Positions 25,401 to 35,952 of a stretch of 64,000 bases of DNA are shown piece by piece. The notes below the pieces were generated by a model, which ran no database searches, was not told the DNA's origin, and saw only the letters and a list, made by a program, of their open reading frames with translations. The position numbers and the translations under genes were made by a program. Source of the stretch: Tribonema minus (Eukaryota; Sar; Xanthophyceae; Tribonematales; Tribonemataceae); the NCBI GenBank assembly GCA_017506865.1, contig JAFCMP010000533.1, positions 612,999 to 676,998 on the forward strand. The letters run 5' to 3'. Numbering within the stretch: position 1 is the stretch's first letter; every line of letters begins with the position of its first letter.

Positions 25401-28400
25401 TGGAACCAGGTCATGGAATCAGGTGGGAAACGTGAGGGGAGGGGGGAAGGCATTAATTAAGCAAGTCGTAGAATCATGTTGAGCAAAGACAGGGCGAGGC
25501 CTGCCAAGCCAGCTTGCGCTGAGTGCAGTCGAGCGCTGACGCGAATCAATGGCAATGCGCCTCGCTGCGCTCCGCGGGCGCAGGGGCGCAGCCGAGCATT
25601 GTTGCATATCGAAGAAGATGCAAGAAGCGCCGAGCTGAGCAGTGTGGCTGAGTGCAGCTGAGCGCTGCTGCAGATCGATGGAGTTGTGACATGCAACGAA
25701 GGGGGCAAGCAACGGGCGCACAAAGACTCTTACATATGGCCCGTAACAGACGAGCGTTCGCTACTTAGGTGGCACCAGAGAGTTGAGATTGCGACTTGTC
25801 GTTAGACTAGCCAAGACAGAGCTCCGATGGACCGGTGCGCCACTGAAGTTGAGGTTCCTAACCCTAACCCTAACCCTAACCCTAACCCTAATCCTGAACA
25901 GCACTAGCGACAAACGAAGACAGCTCAGCTCTCCAATGGACCAGGGCCTTCCCCACGTGGCACCACAGAGCTGAAACTGCGGCTTCAACAGTTGACACTT
26001 CAGGGGGTGTGTATACTCAGAAGGCATGTATACTCACGTCCGGGTGCACCACCTCTCTGAGCTGGAGCACGCTGACCGTGACAGCGAGTTGAGGCCGTGA
26101 GTTCAACAGCTGACACTTTCAGGGGTATGTATACTCAGAAGGTATGTATACTCACATCGAGTGCACAACCTCCCTGAGCTGGAGCACGCTGACTGTGACA
26201 GACAGTTTAAATTGCGACTTCACACCGATGGTACAGTCAAGGGGTATGTATACTCAGAATGTATGTATACTCACCTCTAGTGCACCACCTCCCTCAGCTG
26301 AAGCACACTCACCGAAACAGAGACTTGACATAGCAACTTCGACATTTAATTCTAGGGGGGTATGTATACCCAGAAGGCACGTATACTCACGTCCGGGTGC
26401 ACCACCTCCCTCAGCTGGAGCACGCTGACCGTGACAAAGAGCATGAACGTGATGCCCATGACCCAGTGCAGCAGCAGCGAGCCGGCCTGCAGGGCGCGGA
26501 GAACAGTAGAAGGGACAGAGGAGGGGGGGGGGGGGGGGGCAGGGCGTATAAGGACGTGCATACACCTGGCGGCAGCCATGGTGGGTGAACAATCTTGTGG
26601 TTCTCGGTGAATCGCGATGTGGGCGCGGAACAGCCCTTCGCTGCACGTGCTGAACCTCCCCCAGGAATATCGTTTGTGAGTGCAAGCAACTTCGTAAAAT
26701 GGGGGGAGGATTGGGCCGCGAGGCGGTGCGGCACCTCCGACTTCAAACTTCAACACTTCGCACGGCCTTGAGCGGATGGCCGCATCTATCACAGACATCA
26801 GCGAACGGTCATGTCACAAGAAGTTGTGAAACAGATCGGCTGGTGGCGCAAGGCGCGTTCGCTCACCAGGTTGGTGCGCAGAAAGTGCAGACGGTCCGCC
26901 GGCGACGCGGCAAAGATGGGGAGCGCTGCCGCATCGAGGCACGCCCCCAGCAGCAGCGGCAGCAGCAGCATCTTGAGGCTGAGCAGCAGGCCGACCTTAA
27001 CGACCGCCGCCAGCACCTGCGCAGACAGACAGCAGGCAGCCGCGTCGCTGACTCAGATCGAGACTTATAGATCAAGAATTGTGGTTCAGAGTCGCAACAC
27101 GCAACAGGCCAACCGCCGCTGGGACCTGCGCGCAGCGATGATCGACATCCTTAGCGACCCGCGCTACTGGAGCGTCGCAGCTGAAGAACTTGACCGAACC
27201 CTTACCTCAAAACCTAACCCTAATTCTAACCCTAAACTGCGGTGCACACCGGCTGCCCGCCCCAGCGCTGAAGCAAATTGCGCGCTCTCACACCGTCCGC
27301 AGTGAACACCACTACTACATCAAATGAAGTGACCATCAACACAGCGCTGCTGGAGCCAGGCGGCCGCGCTGCTGGCTCGGATTGAGACTCGCGCTTCGGA
27401 CTTTGGATTCCTGCGGACACACGCGCTGCTGCATCTGCGGCGCTCTGGAGTTCACGCCAAGGTTGTCGTTTGCGCACCCAGATCATGCCGCAGAAAGGAT
27501 ATATGATTTGCAAGTGCTGATTCAACGATCGCCGACATCCCATCAAGCATTGATGCACTGCATCCACGGCAAGTACTTGTCGCGACAACAGCTGCGAGTA
27601 TCCGAAGCGTCACTCGCAGCATGAGCGTTGCAACTGCACTGGGTGCACCACCATCTACTGCAAACTGCCGGGCACGACGACCACTATCAACAGCCGCAAG
27701 CATTCGAAATGCCACTCAGCTGCCCGGCCGTCTTCGGCAAGTGCATTCCGGACACAGCGACAGCCATCGACATCCTGCGCCCGCAGCGCAGCGACTTCAA
27801 CTGCAAGTACTCAAGCAGCCATACTCATGGCAACGAATGCAGGCGTCAGCGGCGCCGCTCACCGTCATGGCCCGCCGCCGCCACTTCAACTGCAAGTGCT
27901 CAAGTACTCATACTCAAAGCAGAGTCGGCGGCGCTCACTCAACCTCATGGCGCGCCGCGCGCGCTGCAGCGTGAGCACCGCCACTTCACCTGCAAGTACT
28001 CATACTTGTACTCATAGTAGAGTTGGGAGCGTGAATTTACTCAAATACTCATACTCATACTCATAAAGAGTCGGGGGCGCCGCTCACCTTCATGGCGCGC
28101 CGCACCGCCACTTCAACTGCAAGTACTCACATACTCATACTCATAGCAGAGTCGGGGGCGTGCAAGTAATCAAGAACTTCTGAAGTACTCATACTCATAA
28201 TCATAGCAGATTTGGTCGATCACTCGCATGGCACCGCGCCGTCACTTCAACTGCAACTACTCAAATACTCAGACTCAGACTCAAAGCAGAGTCGGCGGCG
28301 CTGACTCACCCTCATGGCGCGCCGCGCGCGCTGCAGCGTGAGCACCGCCACTCTGCGACACACCGCGCAGATGATAGCGCGCCACATGAAGACCATTACT

Positions 28401-31400
28401 GACATCACTGGGGGCGAAGGAGGGGGGCACGGCGGGGGGCGAAGGAGGGGGGCACGGCGGGGGGGGGGGGGCACAGAGCGGGCGGGGGGGGGGGGAGGGG
28501 GGGTCAGTGGGTGCTGAGGAGGCGTGAGAGTCGCTGGTACTGAGCATGGCTGCCAAGGCGTGCCAATGAAGAAAAACCAAGTGAGTAAGTATGGTTCGGT
28601 GCAATGCACAGCTCGTCAGTCGCGTGCACGGACTGCGCACGCTCGCGGGGGAGAGCCTGCCCTAACCCTAACCCTAATCCCAACCCTAATGCCAATCCTA
28701 ACCCTAATCCTAACCCTAACCCTAATCCTGACCCTCACCCTGACCCTACCCTGACCGCGCCGTTGATCGCGGGCCCGACGGTGAAGAGTCCTGCTCAGGC
28801 GTTGCGTGCGCCAGCGCGCGTGAGGGGTGCCCGGGCGGCGGCGCGTAGGCGCAGCAACGCTCAGCACATGACGATGCCAGCCGCACAAGCGCTGCCAGTA
28901 CGTAACTCTAACGCTGAGCCGGGAGGGTTTGCGCACGCGGGCGGCGGCGCGCCGTGTGCGGACTTCCGGCAGCAAGGCCCGCAGCCGTGAACATGAAACA
29001 TACATTATTGGTGGAAGGCACTTGCGGCTAACCATCCCTTGTCACCTGGAGCTCTACAATCTTTTGATTCGTTTTCATACATACCTGCCCCTGTCGCGTT
29101 TGCACGCGCGCAACACGCGGGCGGCGGCGCGCGGCGTGCAGACCTCCGCTAGCGAGGCGAGGCTACGCCTGCATTCCCCCAGGCAGATGGTCAGCAGCTC
29201 CTTCTTTCTTCAGAAAAACACGAAGGAAAAAAAAACACACTTACCTGCATACATACCCCCTAGAAGGCAGATTGGTCAGCAGGTCCGCCAGCTGAAGCGT
29301 ACGGTCCTCGGCGGCGGCGATACAAGAAGAAAGAACAGCTTTATTGAGAAGAACAAAGTAGAAACGTACCTGCATACCCCAGGCAGATGGTCAACAGGTC
29401 CGCCAGCTGAAGCGTGTGGTCCTCGGCCGCGGACGCCGAGGCCTGCGGCGGGGTGCCGGCGGCAGCGGCGGTTTCACCGAGCGCCGCTACTGTGGCGCGC
29501 AGCATACCCTTGAGGGACTGAAACTGCTGCGGTTGGGGGGGGGGGGGGGGGGGAGGGCGAGGGGGGTGCGGTGGAGGTACAAGTGGTCTGAGCGGGCGAT
29601 TTCTGTTTCTTGCAGCGCAGACACGCATTGTGCCCGCGACAGGGACACACTTGCACTTCAAGTCAATGAAGTTCAAGGCGCCGACCGGCGCATCACTGTG
29701 CAAATGCGCGTGGCAGAACTCGCAGACTGGAGTTGCCCGAGAGGGGGCTCACACTGATATCGCAGAGAGCATGGCCGCCCGCATGCACGTCACCCTTGCA
29801 GTTTGCTGTTGGAAAAAAGTGTTGTACTTGTTGCAGTTGAGCGCTGCCCTGCAGTGCTCCACATCCCTCCCCCCCCTTTGTCCCCCTGCCCAGACCTGGG
29901 CACCTCTACAACAAGGGCTTGCTGGTAATGCCATAGTAGCACTCACAACCTGAGTCAACAGGCGACGCCGTCAAACACGGCACCGGGACGCATCGCCTGT
30001 TCAGGAGCGCGCAGCACCGCCACTGCTGCCTAGAAATGCTCGCTCACTCATCCCATGTCAAAACCATTGAGTTGCTGCTGAGGGTTTGACAAAAACAGTA
30101 AACAAAGACAAATACGATATAAATCTAGATGAATGCGGATGTTTTCTGCGCACCTGGTCCAGCTCGACTATCTATCCTAGGTCAGTGCTATCAACTCTTT
30201 GACGGCTGACCGTTGGACATCTGCGCACGTGGTCCGACTCAACCCCTCATCTACGTCGACACTATCAAGTTCTTGGCGATTGATCATCAGACGTCTGCAT
30301 CTCGATCACTCATCCCGTGTCAAAACCATTAAACTATTGTTGAGTATTGGACGTCTGCTGCGCACCTGGTCCGACGTGACCACAATACAATCCAATTGTT
30401 GGCGGGCGATCATTGCACGTCAGCGCACCTCGATCACTCGTCCTGTGTCTATGCTATCGATTTGCTGATGATTGCCATTGGGCCTACTATCCATTTGTCG
30501 CTGTTACATTCGACGTCTGCTGCGCACCTGGTCCGATACTATCATTGTCTTGGCGGTCGTCATCGCATGTTTGCGCACCTGGTCCGGCTCGATGACTCAC
30601 TGTACGTCTGAACTATCAAAGTGTTGGCAGTTGATGCGCACGTGGTCCGGCTCAATCACTCAGCCTGCGTCAATACTGCATGTCGAGTTATTTGTGTCAA
30701 GCACTGGATCATCGAACGTCTGCTGCGCACCTGGTCTGGCAGCGCCTGCGCGCCGTCGAGGGTACTTGACGAGCGCCGCATGTATTGTAGTAGGGCTCTA
30801 TAACTCATCCTGCCTCGATACTATGTATCGATATGTTGGCGGCCATCTTTTTACAATATATCATTGGACGTCTGCTGCGCACCTGGTCCGGCTCGATCCC
30901 TCGTCCTATGTCGATGCTACCAATTTGATCGTGGATTCATTGGACGTCCGCGCACTGTACCGGTGTAGTGGCGGTCGTCATTGCAAGTCAGAATTCATGC
31001 GCACCTGGTCCGGCAGCGCCTGCGCGCCGTCAAGGTATTTCGACATTGTCAAGTTCTTGGCGATTGATCGTCGGCATCTCGATCACTCATCCCGTGTCAA
31101 AACCACTGAACTGCTGTTGATAATTGGACAGAGTGCACGTGGTGCGGCCCAATCCCTCATTCTGTGTCGCTACCATTGATTTGTTGGCAAATGCTCAAAC
31201 ACTCATCTCGTATCAATACTATTGAGTTGCAGTTGATACTAAACGTATGCGCACCTGGTCCGGCAGCGCCTGCGCGCCGTCGAGGTACTTGGCGAGCGCC
31301 GCCGCGACGCTCGCGCCCACGCTGTACGGTATGAACGCAAACAGCCCCAGGTACGCCCCGTTGAACGCCAGCAGCCACAGCGCGTTGCGCAGCAGCACCG

Positions 31401-34400
31401 TCAGCGGCCCCCGCAGCCCCAGCAGCTCGTCAAAAGCGACGTGCGGCCCCGCGGCGTCCTCGGCGGCGGCGGCGGCGGGCGGCGCTGCTGCCGCCGCCGC
31501 TGCTGCTGCTGCTGCTGCTGCTGCCGCGCGCGCGTCCGCCTCTGCGGCGGCGCGGCGCGCCGCGTCCTCGCGCGCCTGTGCAGGCGCGGGGGAATTGCAA
31601 TTGCATACGGTTATGTGAGCGGTTGTGGCAGCAGCAGCAGCTGCTGCTCTGCTATTGCAACTGCTATTGCAAGTGCAGTCAGTGTGATTGGTTCAATAGC
31701 GCGTGCTGCTGCAGCAGCAGCAGCAGCAGCAGCTCCGCTGTTGCAAGTGCAGTCTGACTGATTCAGTAGGGTGCACTGCAGCAGCAGCAGCGACACCGTC
31801 GGCATCCAGCGTTGCAGCTGCCGCAACGGTGCAGTCGAGTGCCTGTTGTGTGTGCTCACGGTCGTCAAGACGCCGCCCTGTCCCTTTCTAGCCTGCCTCC
31901 AGTCACTGCGGCGGAGTGCAGCGAACATCAAAGGAGGATTCCGCCTCTGCGCCCCCCCCTGCCCCCCCCCCCCCCGCCCCACTCTCCTGCCCCGGCACAT
32001 CGAACATTCCCCTCTCCGGCTCCCTACCGCATGTATCATCGGGGTGCACCCACCACCGGCGCTCCGCGCTCGCGTGACGAACAGAGACGATTGCTGGGCA
32101 GCCCACGCGCAGGCAGTACGACGCTCGTACTGCCAACACAGCGCCGCCGCTGCACAGCATGTCGGGCCTCCTGACGCCTTTCTGCTCGTGCGTGCGCCGG
32201 CTCTGTCGCCTTCTGCCCGGCAGAATGTGCGTGCACACGCGCACCTGAGGCTCAAAAGCGCCGCAGCTACTGGCTGTACGCAGCCCTCACCCCTACCCTA
32301 ACCCTAACTCGCACCGTAACCCGAACCAATCCGCCAACAAAGAACAAAGGTCTAGGGTCAAGCCAATGCAATTCACCTCGTGCCCGCAGCGGCACAGCGG
32401 AGCTGCACGCCTGTCATTACATCGTCACGCCCCCCGCCTGCATGCAGTTGCGCCGAGCGCTGCTGCCGCCTCTGCGCGTGCGCACCCACCTGCGCCTCCG
32501 CGTGGACCGCGTGCAGGTTCATGTGCGAGTTGTGCATGCCCGCGCGCGCGCCGAGCCGCCCCCTCTGCTCCTCACCCCCCCCCTCCTCCTCCTCCCCGCC
32601 GCCGCCCCCCCTCCCCCCGCGCCCCCCCCCTGCCCCTCTGCGCCGGCCCCCCCCGCCCCCCTCATCGCTGCCTCCCCCCCCCTCCTCCTCCTCCTCCACC
32701 ATATTCATCTCGTCGAGCAGAGGCGAGCTGAGAAGGCGCGGCGAGCGCGGCCGCCACACGCTGCGCCGCCCCTGCTGCGACGGCGACGCGGAGCGCGCGC
32801 CGCCGCCGCTCGGCGGCAGCGGCGGCACTGCCGGCGGCAGCTGCGCGTCGTCCACCTGCAGCGGTGGCGGCGGCGCCCACTGCGGCACCGCGGTCTGCGC
32901 TGCAGCGGAGGCACCGGCTGCAGCTGCTACTGCTGCTGCGTCCAGCGCCACCTGCGCCTGCGCCTGCGCCTGCGCCGCCGCCCGCCAGCGCCCCCATCGT
33001 CAACCGCACCTGCGGCGACGCCGCTGGGCGCCGCAGCTGCCGCTGCTGCCGCCGCCGCGGCCGAGCCATCAGCGCCGCCGACATCCACTCCGCCCCCTTC
33101 CTGCGCGGGCCGGGCAGCAGCAGGCCGCGTGTTTGCAGCGGCGGGGGCGGCAGCAGCAGCGGCGGCGGCGGCGGCAGCGGCAGCGGCAGCGCCGTTGTTG
33201 TTGGCGGCGGCGGCGGCGGCGCCGTCGAGGTCCCACTCCTCGCGCAGCAGTATCTGGTCCGCGATGAAGTCGGCGAACGTCATGAGCGACAGGAAGGAGA
33301 GGATGATCGCTGCCGCGATGATGGCGCCGCTCACGCAGTCGCCCCACGCGCACGCTAGCGTCATGCGCTGCATCAGCTGGGCCTGCGCAGGGGGGGGGGG
33401 GGGGGGGGGGGGAAGGGGGGGGGGGGTAAACATGCCATATTTCATTGCAAAATTATTAGTATACATAGTGCAGCTCGAGTTGAGATAGTGCCTCAACACA
33501 TGCATAATTTACATCACAAAAAGCACTTGATAACGTGCCAAACATGGGGAAAAGAGGATGGTTACAGCTGTCAAAAAGAGGACAGCACGGAGGCTTCCCA
33601 CGTGGTCCCCCCTTCGTAGAACTAGCTCCGCTCAAGGGTGCATAACTTCAGCGAGGACGAAAGCTGGTGTTGTCACCATGATATGGCCGTACTCACAATG
33701 TAGTGTTGACAAAGCAACCTAGAGTGTCAAATGGCTGTCATTGTGGGGATTGTGTTTTGTTAATGCATGCTCAGATTGCATCCTTTTTCAATCGCAATTT
33801 GCGCAAATGAAAACAGAGCGGGAGGAATGCAAAGAACAGAGTGCAGCCGAGCATGCCGTCAGGCGCGCAGTCACTGTTGATACGCGCATGCGTCATATGA
33901 CACTGCACCTAACCCCAGCTGGGCCCTGCACATGGAACTGGAAGGGAAGAAGCGGACCACACGTCGAGCGGTGCAACATCGTGCAGTACTACAGTATTTG
34001 CGCTGGTGCTGCGCCGCTAATGCTTCTGCCTGATTGAAGCCGGCAGCTCGTAGAGATGCAGCGGCGTATCGCACTTGGACTGACGCCAGCTGAAGGGAGG
34101 CGAATGACGCCGCCAGTGACACGCCGTCTTGTCCTGACAGCGCAAGCGTATCATCGCCTTGCGACGCGTTCATTGCTAGGGCTAGGATTTAAGGTTAGGG
34201 TCAGCCAACAGTTCATCGCTAGGGTTAGCGTTTACGGTGAGGGTTAGCCAACGGCCTCAGAGGGTTCGTCGATTGCGCGCTCGATACACACGCCGCGCAG
34301 CGCGCCAGCAGCAGCATGCGGCTATGATGGATCCACACGCGGTACAGCCAGCTGGTGGCAAGCGGCACCACCACCAGCCACAGCGCCGTCGCCAGCGCCG

Positions 34401-35952
34401 CGCATCATAGCCTTGCGACGCGTTCATCGCTAGGGTTAGGGTGTAGGGTTAGGGTTAGCCAATGGCCTCAGAGGGCTCTTCAGGCGCGCGCTCGACTCGA
34501 CGCACACGCTTCGCGGCCGACTCACCGGCAGCAGCATGCGGCTGCGGTGGATCCACACGCGGTACAGCCAGCTCGTGGCGAGCGGCACCACCACGAGCCA
34601 CAGCGCCGCCGCCAGCGCCGCGCGCAGCGCCCGAGGTAGCCACAGCGTCAGCGCGCGGCGCAGGCACGACGCGGCGACCTGCCACGCCGGCAGCAGCGCC
34701 GGCGCGTCTGGAGCGTAGACGGGGGTGAAGGCAAAGGTGTGGCCGCAGAGCTCGCAGCTGGGGGGGGGGGTGCAGGAGGGGGAAGGGGGGGGGGGGGGGG
34801 GGAGGTGAGGAAGTTCGTGCGGGTCGTCGTTTGGAGGAGTCGCAGGCGCCGCGGTGGCCGCCGCTGCTGCTGTTCAAAAGTTAGGGTTACGCGTAGCCCT
34901 AACACTAGTGCTAAGGGGGGTCGCGTGCATGTCGCAGTTGGGCGCGCAGGCAGCGGCGCCGGCGCGCCGTGCACGTGACACCGGGAGATGAGTTGATGTT
35001 CAATGTGCTCGCACAGCGCGCAGATGCACGCACGGGGATAATGTGCATCAGCGTGGCGTGTCGCAAGCGCGGCAGTTGTGCCTGGTGAATTTGGGTTTGC
35101 GAAAGCGGCGCACGGCCCAGCGAATGACAACGGTCTGCCTGCACGTGCGCAGATGTCACACATGTACTGAGCACTGCTGGTGGCACGACAAGAAAAGAAC
35201 ATGACCTGATGTCTGCGTGTTGAAGTGCGACGCGAGTGTTGGACGAAATACATGCTCAAGCCTGCTCTGCGAGTCGATATTATGTCGTAGGTGCTGCCTT
35301 TGGTGCGTGGCAGAAGCCAGTGATGACCGGAAAGCTACGCACGAAGGAGTGAGTTCGGGAAGCAGCCCTGCAAACACGTGGGTGCGCCCCACGCACTGCT
35401 ACGTGCCTCACAGGGCTTGATCGACATCTGTGAGCACGCCATTTCCTGCTGAGGGCTTGCATGAAACATGTCACGAAACTCGAAACTGGTGTCCCCCTGA
35501 TGTAAGAATCACGCCCGCCTGTTTCCAGCCTCCGCAGAATAAGTCCTGGGCCGGAAAGGCTTGAGGCGGCAGCATCTAGCTAGTGCGCGTTGCGTACAAC
35601 GGCGCCTCTGCTAGCGCTGCGCCGTGATGACGGCCGCTCAACATCCGACACATCAGTAGCGAAATGGTCAGCAAGTGCACCTGTCCTTCTTGGAGTGCGC
35701 CAGCCACTGCTGCAGGCAGTCCTCGTGTATGTACATGATGCTGCCGCTGCAGAGGCAGGGAGCGTACAGCCTCCGGCCGAGCTCTGGCTCCCCCCGGCAC
35801 ACCCTGCATTCCAGGACCTCCGGTTCTTCCTCCTCGTCCGGCTCCGAGGCTCCTCGCACCCTGCTAAGCCGCAATTCGTCGGTGCTCGGCAGGCGCAGCA
35901 GCTTGCCGCTCACAGACCGCACCATGCCAAGGTTGCTGCCGTCAAACTCCAT
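10452..35952 (-). CDS. DOA10 (MARCHF6/SUD1): Doa10/MARCHF6/SUD1-type ER-membrane E3 ubiquitin ligase, 20 exons
   Basis: This is the ER/nuclear-membrane RING-CH ligase of ER-associated degradation. Exons in coding order: 35952-35681, 34757-34526, 33382-33010, 32935-32490, 31575-31255, 29526-29370, 28407-28310, 27016-26867, 26486-26391, 25136-24975, 22928-22806, 21926-21812, 20242-20162, 18729-18611, 17422-17327, 16491-16328, 15124-14759, 13725-13613, 12538-12372, 10697-10452, giving about 1,300 residues. Exons 1-2 encode a complete C4HC3 RING-CH (CRVCRG, CLCSGS, HEDC, CELC) and then HTFAFTPVYAPD. Hydrophobic exons follow in family order: GLFAFIPYSVG, a GACLD in place of the conserved GWWLD, LLLHWVMGI, QLREVVHPD, LFVWVPSRIA, VPFALGRAAF. 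The last exon has SVRDDRYLRGLRLQNH, the conserved C-terminal element. All junctions fit GT-AG and keep frame. The exon 3/4 boundary (poly-Ala, 74-nt intron) is the least certain. The frame is open to 36077 but 35952 is the first ATG. A purely acidic/Ala-rich cytosolic loop sits between membrane spans 2 and 3. Confidence 0.93.
10786..11161 (-). repeat. Three echoes of Doa10 exon 20 acceptor edge
   Basis: Copies at 10786-10830, 10981-11021 and 11119-11161 repeat the start of the last exon (AGGGCCGCTCAGCGCCTG on the + strand) with its flanking intron, including the shared word TGTTTGTTGCGGG. They lie upstream of the real acceptor at 10698. Confidence 0.85.
11825..12350. repeat. Tandem pair of ~265-bp units carrying the dispersed repeat
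   Basis: Two units run 11825-12085 and about 12090-12350. Each has GGAGCTGGCCTACC, a run ending CACACAGAAGTCTT, then the dispersed repeat also found at 7138 and 29005. The right unit ends about 25 bp from the exon 19 splice donor at 12371. Confidence 0.85.
13100..13345 (-). repeat. Two echoes of Doa10 exon 18 donor edge
   Basis: Copies near 13105-13165 and 13270-13345 repeat GCAGCGCTCACCTGGCGGCG with the neighbouring exon bases CGAGTCCGTCGCGCACA, matching the true donor region at 13595-13640. The intron also holds CCCTAA-type tracts and TTAGGG tracts at 12740-12775, 13792-13812 and 13945-13975. Confidence 0.8.
14340..14615 (-). repeat. Partial echoes near Doa10 exon 17 donor
   Basis: A copy at 14586-14610 repeats TGTGGGCGCCGAGCGCGCCG from the exon 17 end (14759 onward). 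A flanking intron stretch at 14675-14720 (CAGCACGCCGCTCGCCACAC) is also repeated at 14345-14385. Confidence 0.65.
15835..16258 (-). repeat. Four echoes of Doa10 exon 16 donor edge
   Basis: Truncated copies at about 15835-15910, 15962-16015, 16048-16115 and 16178-16258 repeat CACCTGATGATGACGATGCC and the next exon bases (GGGTCGTGCGACCACGCCAG), each with the splice donor. The real edge is at 16328. Each copy is followed by a variant of GGGTATGTATCGCTCCAC. Confidence 0.9.
16990..17885 (-). repeat. Echoes on both sides of Doa10 exon 15, with telomere-like tracts
   Basis: Around the real exon (17327-17422), donor-edge copies sit at about 16993-17012 and 17190-17222. Acceptor-side copies sit at about 17540-17612 (GGTGCCAGGCTGCGCTCGAC), 17740-17765 and 17815-17885. 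CCCTAA-type tracts fill 17013-17190 and 17226-17275. Confidence 0.8.
18050..18465 (-). repeat. Three echoes of Doa10 exon 14 donor edge
   Basis: Copies at about 18064-18110, 18245-18300 and 18427-18460 repeat CACCTGGTGCGCGCCCG and GGGGTCGTCCCAGCCGGGCG from the real edge at 18611-18650. Two are preceded by CCTCAAGTTGAAG. Confidence 0.85.
21625..22300 (-). repeat. Echoes on both sides of Doa10 exon 12
   Basis: A donor-edge copy lies at 21630-21690 (GCCCGTCGAGCGTGCATGCC, then GGCAGCGGCAGCAGG) with a repeated GTACACTGTACTGCTTGC spacer. An acceptor-edge copy lies at about 22243-22295 (AGAGTCCTGCGATGGATCGA). The real exon is 21812-21926. Confidence 0.85.
22563..22645 (-). repeat. Echo of Doa10 exon 11 donor half
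   Basis: It repeats CTTGTAGCGCTCCACGAAGG and CAGGTGGGACACGACCAGCT, matching the exon at 22806-22860 with its splice donor. Confidence 0.85.
23055..23215 (-). repeat. Two echoes of Doa10 exon 11 acceptor half
   Basis: Copies at about 23060-23095 and 23163-23212 repeat GGCAGAACCCCCGGCAGCGC from the exon start (22928). The second also carries the following exon bases TACTGCAGCCGCAGCGCCAC. Confidence 0.85.
24147..24875 (-). repeat. Five echoes of Doa10 exon 10 donor edge
   Basis: Donor copies begin at 24147, 24301, 24473, 24631 and 24808; the real one is at 24971. Each carries TCACCGCGGCGATGCGCGAC, CCCAGACGAAGAGCAGCAGC and up to 100 exon bases. The period is 154-177 bp. Spacers share CATCACCACTTCAACTCACC. 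Confidence 0.95.
25230..25470 (-). repeat. Acceptor-side echoes of Doa10 exon 10
   Basis: A copy at about 25258-25292 repeats CTGCCAGAACCTGAGG from the exon start. Five copies of GGCATCAATCAAGCAAG, separated by G-runs, span 25160-25470. Confidence 0.8.
25856..25899. repeat. Interstitial telomere-like tract (CCCTAA)n
   Basis: Six near-perfect CCCTAA units in a Doa10 intron. It is among the cleanest of about 25 such tracts in the window and lies far from any chromosome end visible here. Confidence 0.9.
26012..26330 (-). repeat. Three echoes of Doa10 exon 9 donor edge
   Basis: Copies with donors near 26032, 26151 and 26271 (real at 26386) repeat GTATGTATACTCAC and the exon bases GTGCACCACCTCCCTGAGCT. 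The period is about 118 bp. Confidence 0.92.
27850..28245 (-). repeat. Four echoes of Doa10 exon 7 donor edge
   Basis: Copies near 27850, 27930, 28078 and 28212 repeat CTCATGGCGCGCCGC and flanking ACCGCCACTTCAACTGCAAG. The real edge is 28310. CATACTCATACTCAT spacers recur between them. Confidence 0.88.
28658..28757. repeat. Degenerate interstitial telomere-like tract, ~100 bp
   Basis: About 16 units of CCCTAA and variants (CCCTAATC, CCCTGA, CCCTCA) in a Doa10 intron. The decay suggests an old insertion or expansion. Confidence 0.9.
29005..29086 (+). repeat. Dispersed repeat, partial copy beside a donor-like site
   Basis: It matches the 3' two-thirds of the repeat at 7138. On the minus strand it begins 8-10 bases after GGGGCAG|GTATGTATG, a donor-like site similar to the exon 19 donor that borders the copy at 12350. 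Confidence 0.85.
29150..29320 (-). repeat. Two echoes of Doa10 exon 6 donor edge
   Basis: Copies at about 29175-29205 and 29260-29320 repeat AGGCAGATGGTCAGCAG and TCCGCCAGCTGAAGCGT; the real edge is 29370-29420. Confidence 0.85.
30136..31045 (-). repeat. About nine echoes of Doa10 exon 5 donor edge
   Basis: GCGCACCTGGTCCGGC-type copies occur near 30149, 30222, 30360, 30518, 30574, 30638, 30724, 30877 and 30999; the real one is at 31249. Two longer copies (30724, 30999) include GGCAGCGCCTGCGCGCCGTC. Shared spacers read GACGTCTGC and CACTCATCC. Confidence 0.88.
34170..34405 (-). repeat. Tandem duplicate of Doa10 exon 2 end plus telomere-like tract
   Basis: 34309-34405 repeats about 95 bp of exon 2 (GCAGCAGCATGCGGCT, then TCCACACGCGGTACAGCCAG). 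The flanking TTCATCGCTAGGGTTAG and GGCCTCAGAGGG also recur beside the real exon end (34420-34526), so the duplicated unit is about 215 bp. Confidence 0.9.

Noticed and set aside
28658-28757. True chromosome end (telomere)
   Set aside because: The tract is short, degenerate, inside an intron, and flanked on both sides by exons of one gene.
29090-29165. Extra Doa10 exon ending GGGGCAG|GTATGT
   Set aside because: It has a good donor, but exon 6 joins exon 7 in phase without it and its peptide is Arg/Ala-rich with no match to the membrane span expected there; kept only as a donor-like site.
32380-33488. 295- and 348-codon plus-strand open frames
   Set aside because: They are antisense to Doa10 exons 3-4, made of Pro/Arg/Ala runs from GC-rich repeats, with no family resemblance.
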